Assembly: GCF_015291745.1 (NCBI RefSeq)
Contig: NZ_CP030059.1
Coordinates: forward strand, 1,453,501-1,517,500
From: Bradyrhizobium sp. CCBAU 53351
GTDB lineage: Bacteria; Pseudomonadota; Alphaproteobacteria; Rhizobiales; Xanthobacteraceae
DNA length: 64,000 bases
Direction: 5' to 3'
Part shown: positions 25,275 to 34,595 of the stretch, piece by piece
Position numbering within the stretch: position 1 is the stretch's first letter
How the letters are laid out: every line of letters starts with the position of its first letter
Translations under genes and position numbers: made by a program
The notes under the pieces: model-generated
Databases searched by the model: none
What the model saw: only the letters and a program-made list of their open reading frames with translations
What the model was told of the DNA's origin: nothing

Positions 25275-26540
25275 GTGAAAGTCCTGATCCTCGGCAGCGG
25301 TGTCATCGGTGTCACCTCTGCCTACTACCTCGCCCGTGCCGGCCACGAGGTGACGGTCGTCGACCGTCAGCCCGAGCCGGCGCTGGAAACCTCCTTTGCC
25401 AATGCCGGCGAAGTCTCGCCCGGCTATTCTTCGCCCTGGGCCGGCCCCGGCGTGCCGGTGAAGGCCGTCAAGTGGCTCCTGATGAAGCACGGCCCGCTGG
25501 TGGTCCGGCCGAAGCTCGATCCCGTCATGTGGGTCTGGCTGCTCAAGATGCTGCGCAACTGCACCAGCGCGCGCTACGCGGTCAACAAGAGCCGGATGAT
25601 TCCGATCGCGGAATACAGCCGCGATTCCTTGCGCGATCTGCGCCGCGACATCGGCATCCAGTATGACGAGCGCTCGCAGGGCACGCTGCAGCTGTTCCGC
25701 TACCAGGCGCAGCTCGACGGCACGGCCGAGGACATCGCCGTGCTCAAGCAATATGGCGTGCCCTTCGAAGTGCTGAGCCGCGAGGGCTGCATCGCGGTCG
25801 AGCCGGCGCTATCAGGCGTGAAGGAGAAGTTCGTCGGCGGGCTTCGCTTGCCGCAGGACGAGACCGGCGATTGCCACATGTTCACGCAGGCGCTGGCCAA
25901 GCATGCCCAGGCGCTCGGCGTGCGCTTCATGTTCAACACCTCGATCGACCGCATCGTCACCGACGGCGCGCGCGTCAGTGGTGTCGTGACCAGCGCCGGC
26001 ACGTTGCAGGCGGATTCTTACGTGCTCGCGCTCGGCAGCTGGTCGTCGCGGCTCGCAGCGCCGCTCGGCATTTCGCTGCCGGTCTATCCGGTGAAGGGCT
26101 ATTCGATCACGGTGCCGATCAAGGACGCCTCCGGCGCGCCGGAATCGACCGTGATGGACGAGAGCTACAAGGTCGCGATCACGCGATTGGGCGATCGCAT
26201 CCGCGTGGGCGGCACCGCGGAAATCTCCGGCTATTCGGACAAGCTCTACGATGCGCGCCGCGCCACGCTGGATCACTCGCTGACCGATCTGTTCCCGCGC
26301 GGCGGCGATCTCGCCAAGGCGACGTTCTGGAGCGGCTTGCGTCCGATGACCCCGGACGGGCCGCCCGTGATCGGCCCGACGCAATATGCCAACCTGCACC
26401 TCAACACCGGCCACGGCACGCTCGGCTGGACCATGTCCTGCGGCTCGGGCCGCGTGCTCGCGGATTTGCTGTCGGGCAGGAACCCGGACATCGATGTCAG
26501 TGCGTTGACGGTGGACCGGTATAATCACCGGTTTGGATGA
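25275..26540 (+). CDS. D-amino acid dehydrogenase (DadA family)
   Basis: A 421-residue FAD-dependent DAO-family oxidoreductase starting at GTG. The dinucleotide fold is at the N-terminus ([18 protein letters not shown]). The DadA-typical segments [17 protein letters not shown] and the C-terminal [16 protein letters not shown] plus [17 protein letters not shown] are present. It oxidises D-amino acids to 2-oxo acids and ammonia and passes electrons to the respiratory chain. The GTG 25275 is the only sensible start before the fold. It probably forms an operon with the preceding transaminase. Confidence 0.9.
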   Translation: MKVLILGSGVIGVTSAYYLARAGHEVTVVDRQPEPALETSFANAGEVSPGYSSPWAGPGVPVKAVKWLLMKHGPLVVRPKLDPVMWVWLLKMLRNCTSARYAVNKSRMIPIAEYSRDSLRDLRRDIGIQYDERSQGTLQLFRYQAQLDGTAEDIAVLKQYGVPFEVLSREGCIAVEPALSGVKEKFVGGLRLPQDETGDCHMFTQALAKHAQALGVRFMFNTSIDRIVTDGARVSGVVTSAGTLQADSYVLALGSWSSRLAAPLGISLPVYPVKGYSITVPIKDASGAPESTVMDESYKVAITRLGDRIRVGGTAEISGYSDKLYDARRATLDHSLTDLFPRGGDLAKATFWSGLRPMTPDGPPVIGPTQYANLHLNTGHGTLGWTMSCGSGRVLADLLSGRNPDIDVSALTVDRYNHRFG

Positions 26541-26548
26541 TTGACGCT

Positions 26549-26588
26549 GTCATTCCGGGTTCGATGCTGCGCATCGCCCCGGAATGAC
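26549..26588. repeat. Short palindromic repeat (GTCATTCCGGG)
   Basis: Perfect 11-bp arms at 26549-26559 and 26578-26588, related to the larger copy at 9933-10030. It fills the gap between two converging genes and may act as a bidirectional terminator. Confidence 0.8.
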
Positions 26589-26590
26589 GA

Positions 26591-27253
26591 TCAGCTCCCG
26601 CCCGTCACGCAATTCACCCAGAGCACCACGGCCTTCGCATCCTGCGCCGGATTGGAAAACCGGTGCGGCCGGCGGCTGGCGAAGCGAAAGCTGTCGCCTG
26701 TCTTCAGCGACCAGGTCTCGCTGTCCACCGTCAGCATCATCTCGCCTTCGAGCACGAGGCCGGCCTCTTCGCCGTCATGGGTGTAGAGCTCGTCGCCGGT
26801 GGAGCCGCCGGGCTCCAGATGGACCAGGAACAGGTTGAGCTTGTTGTCGGCGCTCGCCGGGCTCAGCAACTGCTTCGACACCCCGGTGCGCCACAGCTTC
26901 AACTCCGGCCGCTGCAACCCACGCGTCACCACCTGGTCGGACGTGTCGTCCGCGCTAGGGCTGGCGCCGAACAAGGCGGCGATGCCAACGCCGAGCACGT
27001 CGGCGAGTGTGGCCAGCACACGCAGCGAGGGTGACGACAGCCCGCGCTCGATCTGGCTGAGAAAGCCGATCGACAGTGAGGTGCGCGCCGCGACCGTCTC
27101 CAGCGAGAATTGCCTGATGCGCCGGAGATCCCGGATGCGGCGGCCGACCGCGACGTCCATCGCAGGCTCCGCCGGTTTGGTCACGGCCTTGGTCCTCGCC
27201 CGCTTCGCCGGCTTTGCGGCGGCCGGTTTGCGCATTCTTTTGCCACCGCTCAC
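26591..27253 (-). CDS. XRE-cupin transcriptional regulator (second copy)
   Basis: A 220-residue protein. A basic Lys/Ala/Pro N-terminal tail (1-32) precedes an XRE HTH (about 35-92: FSLETVAARTSLSIGFLSQIERG) and a cupin domain (about 135-215: GEEAGLVLEGEMMLTV, TGDSFRFASRRPHRF). The start is GTG 27253, with ATG codons at residue 7 and residue 32 as alternatives. It is divergent from an amino acid ABC transporter operon. Two matching palindromes lie in the gap, so it probably controls that operon. Confidence 0.9.
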   Translation of the reverse strand: MSGGKRMRKPAAAKPAKRARTKAVTKPAEPAMDVAVGRRIRDLRRIRQFSLETVAARTSLSIGFLSQIERGLSSPSLRVLATLADVLGVGIAALFGASPSADDTSDQVVTRGLQRPELKLWRTGVSKQLLSPASADNKLNLFLVHLEPGGSTGDELYTHDGEEAGLVLEGEMMLTVDSETWSLKTGDSFRFASRRPHRFSNPAQDAKAVVLWVNCVTGGS

Positions 27254-27267
27254 GTCAAACCGCTTCC

Positions 27268-27334
27268 TTCATGTGCATGAAAACCGCTTGCATCGGCCGC
27301 GAAAGTGTGACCAAATTTTCATATTGGTGAAAAT
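27268..27334. promoter_or_regulatory. Two TTCA-N6-TGAA operators for the XRE-cupin regulator
   Basis: Site 1 is TTCA (27268-27271), six bases, TGAA (27278-27281). Site 2 is TTCA (27318-27321), six bases, TGAA (27328-27331), extended to ATTTTCA/TGAAAAT. The two have the same half-sites and spacing, 50 bp centre to centre, in the divergent region between the regulator and the transporter operon. Confidence 0.6.
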
Positions 27335-27416
27335 AGGCTGAAACGGCGCGGCCCGCAACGTCTGATCACGACTTGCCCGGAGCGCCGTCATCGGCCGAGC
27401 CCAACAGGGGGATGCG

Positions 27417-28175
27417 ATGAAGCGTTTTGGTCTGGCCGCGGTCGCGGCACTCGCAATTGCAGCCGCAGCGCCCGCGTCGGCGCAGCAGGTGCTGAAAGTC
27501 GGCTCGACCCCGACAGGCATTCCCTTCACCTTCCTCGACACCAAGACCAACACCATCCAGGGCATCATGGTCGATCTCATCACCGAGGTCGGCAAGGATG
27601 CCGGCTTCAACGTGCAGATCGAGCCGATGCAGTTCTCGGCCCTGATCCCCTCGCTGACCTCGAGCAAGATCGACATCATCGCCGCCGCGATGTTCATCAC
27701 GCCGCCGCGCAAGGAGGTCGTCGACTTCTCCGACCCGATCTACACCTATGGCGAGGGCCTGGTGGTGCCGAAGGGCGATACCAAGGCCTATGCCACGCAG
27801 GACGATCTGAAGGGCGAGACGGTCGGTGCACAGGTCGGCACCGCCTTCGTCGACGCGCTGAAGAAGACCGGCCTGTTCGCCGACGTGAAGGCCTACGACA
27901 CCATTCCGGACATCCTGCGCGACGTGAACACCGGCCGCCTCAAGGCCGGCTACGCCGATTATCCGATCCTCGCCTACAATCTGAAGCAGGGCGGCTTCCC
28001 CGAGGTGCGCCTCGTCGAGGGCTACAAGCCAGTTACCGTCGGCTCGGTCGGCATCGGCGTGCGCAAGGGCGAGACCGCGCTGCTCGGCAAGATCAACGCC
28101 TCGCTCACGAAGCTGAAGGCCAACGGCACCATCGCCAAGATCCTGGATAAATGGGGCCTGAAGGCACAGGGCTAG
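27417..28175 (+). CDS. Amino acid ABC transporter substrate-binding protein (family 3)
   Basis: A 252-residue secreted protein with a signal peptide (1-22, ending APASAQQ). The solute-binding family 3 fold starts LKVGSTPTGIPFTFLDTKTN, with KIDIIAAAMFITPPRKEVVDFSDPIY as its signature. It binds a polar amino acid or amine in the periplasm for the permease and ATPase that follow. AGGGGGAT precedes the ATG at 27417. Confidence 0.92.
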   Translation: MKRFGLAAVAALAIAAAAPASAQQVLKVGSTPTGIPFTFLDTKTNTIQGIMVDLITEVGKDAGFNVQIEPMQFSALIPSLTSSKIDIIAAAMFITPPRKEVVDFSDPIYTYGEGLVVPKGDTKAYATQDDLKGETVGAQVGTAFVDALKKTGLFADVKAYDTIPDILRDVNTGRLKAGYADYPILAYNLKQGGFPEVRLVEGYKPVTVGSVGIGVRKGETALLGKINASLTKLKANGTIAKILDKWGLKAQG

Positions 28176-28197
28176 TTGGATCGATGAAGGCTGTTCG

Positions 28198-28851
28198 ATG
28201 AAGGGTTTCTGGCACGACGCCGCCGAGTTCTTCCCGATCCTGATGAACGGCGTCGCGCTGACGATCATCGTGACGATCGGCTCGCTGCTGCTCTCGACGG
28301 TGCTCGGCCTGATCTGGGCGATGATGCGGGTCTCCGGCATCAAGGCGCTGTCGATGCTCAGCGCCAGCCTGATCAATGTGATCCGCGGCATCCCGATCAT
28401 CGTGCTGCTGTTCTATCTCTACTTCGTGATGCCCGATCTCGGCGTCACGCTCAGTGCTTTGCAGGCCGCGATCCTCGGGCTCGGCATCGCCTATTCGGCC
28501 TACCAGGCTGAAAACTTCCGCGCCGGCATCGAGGCGATCGACAAGGGGCAGATCGAGGCGGCGCAGTCGATCGGTATGGGTTGGTGGCTGACCATGCGCC
28601 GCGTGGTGCTGCCGCAGGCCGTGCGCATCGTGCTGCCGCCCTACGGCAACGTCATGATCATGATGCTGAAGGATTCCTCGCAAGCCTCGACCATCACGGT
28701 CGCCGAGCTCGCCCTGCAGGGCAAGCTGATCGCGTCCTCGACCTTCAAGAACACCAATGTGTTCACGCTGGTGGCGCTGATGTATCTCACCATGAGCATT
28801 CCGCTGATCCTGCTGGTCCGTCACTTCGAGAAGCGGGCCGGCAAGCGATGA
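28198..28851 (+). CDS. Amino acid ABC transporter permease (HisM/GlnP type)
   Basis: A 217-residue inner-membrane protein with about five membrane segments. The permease-ATPase coupling (EAA) loop reads [23 protein letters not shown]. The [17 protein letters not shown] region is typical of polar amino acid permeases. It lies 22 bp after the binding protein, and its stop overlaps the ATPase start (ATGA). Confidence 0.93.
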   Translation: MKGFWHDAAEFFPILMNGVALTIIVTIGSLLLSTVLGLIWAMMRVSGIKALSMLSASLINVIRGIPIIVLLFYLYFVMPDLGVTLSALQAAILGLGIAYSAYQAENFRAGIEAIDKGQIEAAQSIGMGWWLTMRRVVLPQAVRIVLPPYGNVMIMMLKDSSQASTITVAELALQGKLIASSTFKNTNVFTLVALMYLTMSIPLILLVRHFEKRAGKR

Positions 28852-29579
28852 TCGAGCTGAACGACATCCACAAGAGCTTTGGCAAGGTCGAGGTGCTCAA
28901 GGGCATCACGGCCTCGGTCGAGAAGGGCGAGGTGGTCTGCATCGTCGGTCCCTCGGGCTCCGGCAAATCCACCATTCTGCGCTGCATCAACGGGCTGGAA
29001 AGCTACGACCGCGGCGAGATCAGCGTCGAGGGCCTCAAGGTCGATCGTGACGCGCCGTCGATCGTGAACATCCGCACCCAGGTCTCGATGGTGTTCCAGC
29101 GCTTCAACCTGTTCCCGCATCGCACCGCGCTGGAGAACGTGATCGAAGGGCCGCTCTATGTGAAGAAGGAGCCGCGTGCGCAGGCGCTGGAGCGCGGCCG
29201 CGCGCTGCTCGCCCAGGTCGGGCTCGCCGAGAAGGCTGACGCACACCCGCCGCAACTGTCCGGCGGCCAGCAGCAACGCGTTGCGATCGCGCGGGCGCTG
29301 GCGATGCAGCCCAAGGCGATCCTGTTCGACGAGCCGACCTCGGCGCTCGATCCCGAGCTCGTCGGCGATGTGCTCGGCGTGATGCGCAAGCTCGCCGACG
29401 ACGGCATGACGATGGTCGTCGTCACCCACGAGATGGGCTTTGCCCGCGACGTGGCCGATCGCGTGCTGTTCATCGACGGCGGCGTCATCGTCGAGCAAGG
29501 GGCAGCCAAGACCGTCCTCAATCAACCCCAGCACCCCCGGACGCAGGACTTCCTGCGCCGCGTGCTGCATCCGCTCTGA
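28848..29579 (+). CDS. Amino acid ABC transporter ATP-binding protein (GlnQ type)
   Basis: A 243-residue ATPase. Walker A is GPSGSGKST, the Q-loop [11 protein letters not shown], the signature [15 protein letters not shown], Walker [14 protein letters not shown], and the H-loop [10 protein letters not shown]. It powers uptake with the permease encoded just before it. The ATG 28848 overlaps the permease stop. The length is normal. Confidence 0.95.
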   Translation: MIELNDIHKSFGKVEVLKGITASVEKGEVVCIVGPSGSGKSTILRCINGLESYDRGEISVEGLKVDRDAPSIVNIRTQVSMVFQRFNLFPHRTALENVIEGPLYVKKEPRAQALERGRALLAQVGLAEKADAHPPQLSGGQQQRVAIARALAMQPKAILFDEPTSALDPELVGDVLGVMRKLADDGMTMVVVTHEMGFARDVADRVLFIDGGVIVEQGAAKTVLNQPQHPRTQDFLRRVLHPL

Positions 29580-29591
29580 CCGGTCTTCGCC

Positions 29592-30875
29592 ATGACGCGT
29601 CTGCCGCTGCCGCCCTCGCTCTACGCCGACACCGCCGTCGCGCCGGTTGCCACGCCGCCGCTCGATACGGACAAGACCGTCCCGGTCGCGATCGTCGGTG
29701 GCGGCTATACCGGCCTTTCCACCGCGCTGCACCTGGCGGAGCAGGGCGTCGATGCCCTGGTGCTGGAGGCGCAGGAGCCCGGCTGGGGCGCATCCGGCAA
29801 CAATGGCGGCCACACCAACCCCGGCTTGAAGCACGACCCCGACCAGATCGAGGCGGACTTCGGTGCCGAACTCGGCCGCCGCATGATCGCGTTCGCCTAC
29901 GGCACCACGAACTTCACCCACGACCTGATCCGCCGCTACCAGATCCCGTGCGAGGCGCGGCAGAACGGCACGCTGCGTGCGGCCTATAACGAGGCCAGCG
30001 CCGCCGCGATCGAGAAGACCGCGCAGCAATGCATCCGCCGCGGCATGCCGGTGTCGTATCTGAACCGCGAGCAGCTCCGCGAGATGACCGGCACCGACCG
30101 CTACATCGGGGCCATGCTGGATACCCGCGGCGGCGATCTGCATCCGCTCAGCTATGCCCGCGGCCTCGCGCGCGCCGCGGTCTCGGCCGGCGCGAAGGTG
30201 CATGGCGAGACGCCGGCATTGTCGCTCCGGCGCGACGGCTCGCGCTGGCGCATCGAAACGCCGCGGGCGGTCGTTCATGCCGACAAGGTCCTGCTCGCCA
30301 CCAACGGTTTCACCGACAATCTCTGGCCGGCGCTCCGCCGCACCATCGTGCCGGTGTTCTCCTCGATCGCCGCCACTGCGCCGCTCTCGGACCACGTTGC
30401 GCGCGCGATCATGCCGACGCGGCCCGTGCTGTACGAGAGCGGTCACATCACGGTCTATTACCGCATCGATCAGCACAATCGCCTCTTGATGGGCGGCCGC
30501 GGGCCGATGCGCTGGATCAAGTCGCCGAACGACGTCGCCTATCTCATGCGCTATGCCGAGCGGCTATGGCCGCAGCTCAAAGGCGTGTCCTGGACACACG
30601 GCTGGAACAGCCGGCTCGCCATCACGAGCGACCACTACCCGCATGTGCATGAGCCCGCCGAGGGCGTCCTGATCTCGCTCGGCTGCAACGGCCGCGGCGT
30701 TGCGCTCGCGACCGCGATGGGGGCTCAGCTCGCGCGGCGGCTGATCGGCGGCCCGAAGGCCGAGATCGACATGCCCATCACGGGCATCAAGCCGATCCCG
30801 ATGCACGCGTTCTGGCCGGTGGGCGTGACGACCGCCGTGATCGCGGGGCGCGTGCGGGACCGGCTCGGCATATGA
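29592..30875 (+). CDS. FAD-dependent oxidoreductase (PuuB/OrdL-like DAO family)
   Basis: A 427-residue flavoprotein with the FAD motif VGGGYTGLSTALHLAEQG and the PuuB-type block GASGNNGGHTNPG. RDGSRWRIETP and a C-terminal SLGCNGRGVALATAMG FAD segment follow. Relatives oxidise gamma-glutamylputrescine or N-methyl and secondary amines. Twelve bases separate it from the ABC ATPase, so it likely catabolises the imported substrate. A stem-loop follows directly after the stop. Confidence 0.88.
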   Translation: MTRLPLPPSLYADTAVAPVATPPLDTDKTVPVAIVGGGYTGLSTALHLAEQGVDALVLEAQEPGWGASGNNGGHTNPGLKHDPDQIEADFGAELGRRMIAFAYGTTNFTHDLIRRYQIPCEARQNGTLRAAYNEASAAAIEKTAQQCIRRGMPVSYLNREQLREMTGTDRYIGAMLDTRGGDLHPLSYARGLARAAVSAGAKVHGETPALSLRRDGSRWRIETPRAVVHADKVLLATNGFTDNLWPALRRTIVPVFSSIAATAPLSDHVARAIMPTRPVLYESGHITVYYRIDQHNRLLMGGRGPMRWIKSPNDVAYLMRYAERLWPQLKGVSWTHGWNSRLAITSDHYPHVHEPAEGVLISLGCNGRGVALATAMGAQLARRLIGGPKAEIDMPITGIKPIPMHAFWPVGVTTAVIAGRVRDRLGI

Positions 30876-30876
30876 G

Positions 30877-30906
30877 AAGGCGCCGCCCGGCGAGGAGCGG
30901 CGCCTT
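30877..30906 (+). terminator. Hairpin terminator after the amine operon
   Basis: A perfect 10-bp stem (AAGGCGCCGC at 30877-30886 with 30897-30906) and a 10-base loop begin one base after the stop of the oxidoreductase gene. The opposing gene ends at 30930, so it may terminate both transcripts. There is no long T-run. Confidence 0.65.
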
Positions 30907-30929
30907 GCATCATCGGTCGATATTGGGCG

Positions 30930-31166
30930 TCAGCAGCGGCCCTGCTTCCACAGGCCGGGCGGGCAGCCGTGACCGCGCCAGCCGACCTTGCGCCCGCGCG
31001 ACCATCCAGGCGGCGTGCCATGGTGATGATGGCCCATCGAATGCCCATGACCATGACCATGACCGTGTCCATGACCGCCGCCATGGCCGCCCTTGGCCAG
31101 TGCAGGGCCGGTCAATGTAAAGCCGGCCGCAATGACCAGCGACGCAGCGAGCGCAAGTTTCTTCAT
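30930..31166 (-). CDS. Small secreted His/Gly-rich protein
   Basis: A 78-residue protein with a signal peptide (1-24, ending GPALAKG). A (G)HGHGH run follows (HGGGHGHGHGHGHGHSMGHHHHG), and then a WSRGRKVGWRGHGCPPGLWKQGRC tail with two cysteines. The His run is an obvious metal chelator, nickel, zinc or copper being possible. ATG 31166 follows GGAGGA; ATG 31169 is adjacent. An inverted repeat CCGTTC-N7-GAACGG at 31197-31215 lies in the leader and might be a regulator site. Confidence 0.75.
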   Translation of the reverse strand: MKKLALAASLVIAAGFTLTGPALAKGGHGGGHGHGHGHGHGHSMGHHHHGTPPGWSRGRKVGWRGHGCPPGLWKQGRC

Positions 31167-31325
31167 CATGTCCTCCACCGGAATAAGCGCATTTGTCCGT
31201 TCAACGAACGAACGGTGCGCAGCTAAGTTCCCTGCAAATGTGGAGGGGGCGTGATGCTCGCCTCGACGCGTAATCGCGCGAGCGCTCAACGCGCGCTGGC
31301 AGAATCGAAGCAGCGATGCTCGCGC

Positions 31326-32915
31326 TCAACCCTCCGCCACCGCGTCGGCCCAGGGCTGGAAGATCTCGACCGCGCCGGAATTGACGTCGCCCTCACGCAT
31401 CACCACGCTCGGACAGGCGAATTTTTGCGGCAAGGCCTGCACGCGGGTCTCTTCATAGTCGAAGCGCGCGGCCAGCGCCTTGCGCACGTCCTCCGGCAAG
31501 CGGGCGTCGCCAATCACCACCGCGCCTTCACTGGCGTCGATGCGCGGCTGATGGATGGCGGCGTCGAGATCCATGCCGAAATCCATCGCGAATGACACGA
31601 GCTGCATCACCGACGGCAGGATGCGGCGGCCGCCCGAGGCGCCGACCGCGAGACGCTTGCCGTCCTTGGTCTCGGCGATCACGGGCGTGTAGTTGCAGAG
31701 GCAGCGCTTGCCGGGCGCGAGCGAATTGGTCGTGCCCGGCGTCGGGTCGAACCACATGATGCCGTTGTTCATGGCGATGCCGGTGTGCGGCGTCACATAG
31801 CGCGAGCCAAAGGACGAGAGCAGTGTCTGCGTCACCGCGGCGATGTTGCCGTGCCGGTCGACCACGGAGAAATGCGTAGTGCAGGCGGGCGCCAGATATT
31901 CGGCACCGAGCGAGCGCTTGCCGTCGGCATCGCCCATGTCCTTCAGCCGCTCGCGGAAGGCCGCCTGCAGCGCGAGTGCATATTCGGCATAGGCGGCCGC
32001 GTCCGGCGCGCGTCCGGGCTTGAAGCTTTGCTGCAACAGCCGCAGCGCGTGGGCCATGGTGGGGCCGGCCGTGAGTTCGGGCGTCGCATACACCTTGCCG
32101 CCGCGATACGGGATCGCCAAGGGCTCGCGCAGATGCGCGCGGAAGGCGGCGAGGTCCTCGACCGACAGCGATCCGCCATCGGCCTTGACGTCGGAAGCGA
32201 TGCTTTTGGCGAGGTCGCCCTGGTAGAAGTCGCGCGGCCCGGCCTCGGCGAGATGCGACAGCGTCGCTTTCAGCGTGTCCTGCGGCAGCCGGGTCTCGGC
32301 CTTGATGCCCCACGGCGCGCTCGGTGGCAGGCCGTCCTTCAGGAACGCCGCAGCGCTCGCGGGATAGCGCCTGAGATCGGCTGCCGAGCCCGAGATCGTC
32401 ACCGTGGTCCACCAATCGACCAGCAGGCCTTCGCCGGCGAGCCTGGCTGCCGGCGCGACCAGATCCTTCCACGGCATCCTGGCGTAGCGGCGATGCGCCT
32501 CTTCCATTCCCGCGACGACGCCGGGCACGGCGATCGAACCGGGGCCGTGGATGTTGCGATCGTCCTTCACCCGCGGCCAGGGAAAGAGATCGGACGCGGC
32601 GCCTTCGCCGCTGAGCGGATAATCGGCGACGCGCAGGCTTTGCGGCGCGCACATGCCGTAATCGATCACCTCGGTACGATTTTCCTTGGCGCGGTAGAGC
32701 ACCATCGCGCCGCCGCCGCCGACGCCGCTGTTCCAGGGCTCCAGCACGTTCAGCGCCATGGTCGTCGCCACGATCGCGTCCACGCAGTCGCCGCCCGCCG
32801 CCAGCACCTCTGCCCCGACCTCGGCCGCCCGCCGCGATTGCGAGGCGACGATGCCGCCCTTGGACGTGACGGCGGGCTTGCGGACGGTTTGGTTGAGGCT
32901 GAACTGATGAGGCAT
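31326..32915 (-). CDS. Gamma-glutamyltransferase family protein
   Basis: A 529-residue Ntn-hydrolase. The catalytic threonine after self-cleavage is expected at residue 346 in CTTHFSVVDRHG. Other family blocks are GVGGGGAMVLY and GPGSIAVPGVVAGMEEAHRRYG-like. There is no signal peptide, so it is probably cytoplasmic. It hydrolyses or transfers gamma-glutamyl groups from glutathione or gamma-glutamyl amines. The ATG at 32915 is chosen over the open frame upstream because the family's N-terminus begins KPAVTSKGGIVASQS shortly after. It is divergent from an enoyl-CoA hydratase gene. Confidence 0.9.
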   Translation of the reverse strand: MPHQFSLNQTVRKPAVTSKGGIVASQSRRAAEVGAEVLAAGGDCVDAIVATTMALNVLEPWNSGVGGGGAMVLYRAKENRTEVIDYGMCAPQSLRVADYPLSGEGAASDLFPWPRVKDDRNIHGPGSIAVPGVVAGMEEAHRRYARMPWKDLVAPAARLAGEGLLVDWWTTVTISGSAADLRRYPASAAAFLKDGLPPSAPWGIKAETRLPQDTLKATLSHLAEAGPRDFYQGDLAKSIASDVKADGGSLSVEDLAAFRAHLREPLAIPYRGGKVYATPELTAGPTMAHALRLLQQSFKPGRAPDAAAYAEYALALQAAFRERLKDMGDADGKRSLGAEYLAPACTTHFSVVDRHGNIAAVTQTLLSSFGSRYVTPHTGIAMNNGIMWFDPTPGTTNSLAPGKRCLCNYTPVIAETKDGKRLAVGASGGRRILPSVMQLVSFAMDFGMDLDAAIHQPRIDASEGAVVIGDARLPEDVRKALAARFDYEETRVQALPQKFACPSVVMREGDVNSGAVEIFQPWADAVAEG

Positions 32916-33019
32916 GATGTCGTCTTGTGTGCTGCGTTGACGTCGAGGCCCCGCATTTGGCGGAGCGCGCGGACAATGGCACATTGCAGCCAACGAGAAC
33001 ATCCAAAGGGAGGCGCAAC

Positions 33020-33793
33020 ATGGCTGGTGTGAAACAGGCGCGGGATGGCGCGGTCGGAATCCTGACACTCGACGAGCCCGCGAGCCTGAATGCCATGACG
33101 CCGGACCTGCTCGGCGCGCTGGCCACCTCCGTCGCTGAGATGGCGGGTGACGAAGGTATCCGCGCGCTGATCCTCACCGGCGCCGGGCGCGGATTTTGCT
33201 CAGGACAGAATTTGAAGGCCTCGGAGGCGCTCGGCGAAGACATCGCGGCCGGCGTCATGCGGTTCTACTGGCCGGCCTTCAAGGCCCTGCGCGAATGCTG
33301 CGTGCCCGTCGTCGTCGCCGTCAACGGGGTGGCCGCCGGCGGCGGCTTCAGCCTCGCCATGGCCGGCGACATCATCGTCGCGGCGCGATCGGCGAGCTTC
33401 ATCCAGGTGTTCAGCCGCATCGCGCTGGTGCCCGATCTCGGCTCGACCTGGCTGCTGCCGCGACTGATCGGCAGGCAGCGTGCGCTCGAGCTGATGCTGC
33501 TGACCGAGCCGCTGACGGCCGAGCGCGCCCAGGAGATCGGCCTGGTGCGGCAGGTCGTCGATGATTCGAAGCTGATGGACGAGGCGCTGACGCTGGCGCG
33601 CCGTCTCGCCGAGGGCCCGACGCGCGCTTTGGTGGCAACACGGCTGCTGGTCGAGGAGAGCGAGCACGCCACCTACGAGGCGCAGTTCCGCCGCGAGATC
33701 GAGCTCCAGGCGGTGATCCGCAAGAGCGCCGACGCCGTCGAAGGCCGCAACGCCTTTGTCGAGAAGCGCAAGGCAAGGTTTACGGGGAGGTGA
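33020..33793 (+). CDS. Enoyl-CoA hydratase/isomerase
   Basis: A 257-residue crotonase-fold protein. The oxyanion-hole segments are GRGFCSGQNLKAS and GVAAGGGFSLAMAGDIIVA. RIALVPDLGSTWLLPRLIG follows, the region that carries a catalytic acid in PaaG-type isomerases (Asp here). AAAGGGAGG precedes the ATG at 33020. It acts on a CoA thioester in fatty- or aromatic-acid breakdown. No other beta-oxidation gene is adjacent. Confidence 0.9.
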   Translation: MAGVKQARDGAVGILTLDEPASLNAMTPDLLGALATSVAEMAGDEGIRALILTGAGRGFCSGQNLKASEALGEDIAAGVMRFYWPAFKALRECCVPVVVAVNGVAAGGGFSLAMAGDIIVAARSASFIQVFSRIALVPDLGSTWLLPRLIGRQRALELMLLTEPLTAERAQEIGLVRQVVDDSKLMDEALTLARRLAEGPTRALVATRLLVEESEHATYEAQFRREIELQAVIRKSADAVEGRNAFVEKRKARFTGR

Positions 33794-33812
33794 GAAGGGG
33801 CTCGCTACCTCG

Positions 33813-33935
33813 CCGTCATGGCCGGGCATAGCCGTCCGAAGGACGGCGTCGCTTGCGCTCGCCTATGTCCCGGCCATCCACGTTCTGCAGACAGATCCAA
33901 ATACGTCGATGCCCGGGACGAGCCCGGGCATGACG
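33813..33935. repeat. Palindromic repeat (CGTCATGGCCGGGC family)
   Basis: The outer arms CGTCATGGCCGGGC (near 33814-33827) and GCCCGGGCATGACG (near 33922-33935) pair with one mismatch. Inner CCCGGGACGAGCCCGGG-type hairpins lie between. This is typical of bradyrhizobial intergenic repeats. It occupies most of the gap between the hydratase gene and the small genes downstream. Confidence 0.75.
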
Positions 33936-33969
33936 AGTGGAGAGACTGCTGGTTGGAAAACAGAGCCGC

Positions 33970-34146
33970 TCAGAGCGAGCGGTTCAGCCGGCTGGCCTGA
34001 TACTTGGCGCGCCATTTGGGGCCGGGCCCGCGCATATAGTGAAGCTCGGGACGGTAGGGGTCACCCGCGACCCGGATCAGCGTCTGCCATTTGGTGGCGA
34101 CGAAGCTCAGGGGCTGGCGGAGGAGGCTCAGGGAAGCGATCAACAT
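33970..34146 (-). CDS. 58-residue small basic protein, partner of the DUF6894 gene
   Basis: The frame encodes MLIASLSLLRQPLSFVATKW, then a segment rich in Arg, Pro and aromatics (DPYRPELHYMRGPGPKWRAKYQ). It lies nine bases after the stop of the DUF6894 gene on the same strand. The hydrophobic start could be a weak membrane anchor. I do not recognise a family. Support is operon position and protein-like composition; the ribosome site (GAGGTGAT) is fair. Confidence 0.5.
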   Translation of the reverse strand: MLIASLSLLRQPLSFVATKWQTLIRVAGDPYRPELHYMRGPGPKWRAKYQASRLNRSL

Positions 34147-34155
34147 GGCATCACC

Positions 34156-34389
34156 TCAATGCGGCTTGCCGAGCATGGCGGTGAAGGGGAGATCGAAAAT
34201 CTCCTCGCCGTCGTCGTCGCTGACGTGGATCACCCAGTCGCGCCAGTCTTCGTTGCTGGGCGTCAGGATCATCGAGCGCATGATCTGGGAGGCCCGGTCG
34301 CGCGCCTCGGTGAGATTGGACACGGCGGCGCCGTAGCGGTCGATCAGGGTGCCCTCGGTATTCGAGCAGTGAAAATAGACCTGGACCAT
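34156..34389 (-). CDS. DUF6894 small protein
   Basis: A 77-residue protein (MVQVYFHCSNTEGTLIDRYG..., ending DDDGEEIFDLPFTAMLGKPH). Both the YFHC and the DDDGEEIFDLPF blocks match the DUF6894 family, small proteins of unknown function frequent in bradyrhizobia. AGGAGG stands six bases before the ATG at 34389. The upstream open frame has no homology. The 206 bp between it and the divergent dehydrogenase gene show no clear promoter. Confidence 0.85.
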   Translation of the reverse strand: MVQVYFHCSNTEGTLIDRYGAAVSNLTEARDRASQIMRSMILTPSNEDWRDWVIHVSDDDGEEIFDLPFTAMLGKPH

Positions 34390-34595
34390 ATGCGCCTCCT
34401 GATGGAGCAACTGGGATGGCAAATCGATACCACCCGGAGCCTTCGCGAAACATTCGGGTCGAACCCGGTAAGGGAATGTACGGATATTGGTCGGCACGAA
34501 GATCGTTACAGGTTTAATCACAGGCGAGTGATGTTCGACTGGACTGCGTTCGGACGGCATGGAAGACGTTTTCGCTGGAAGTCCGGGGGGCCGCC

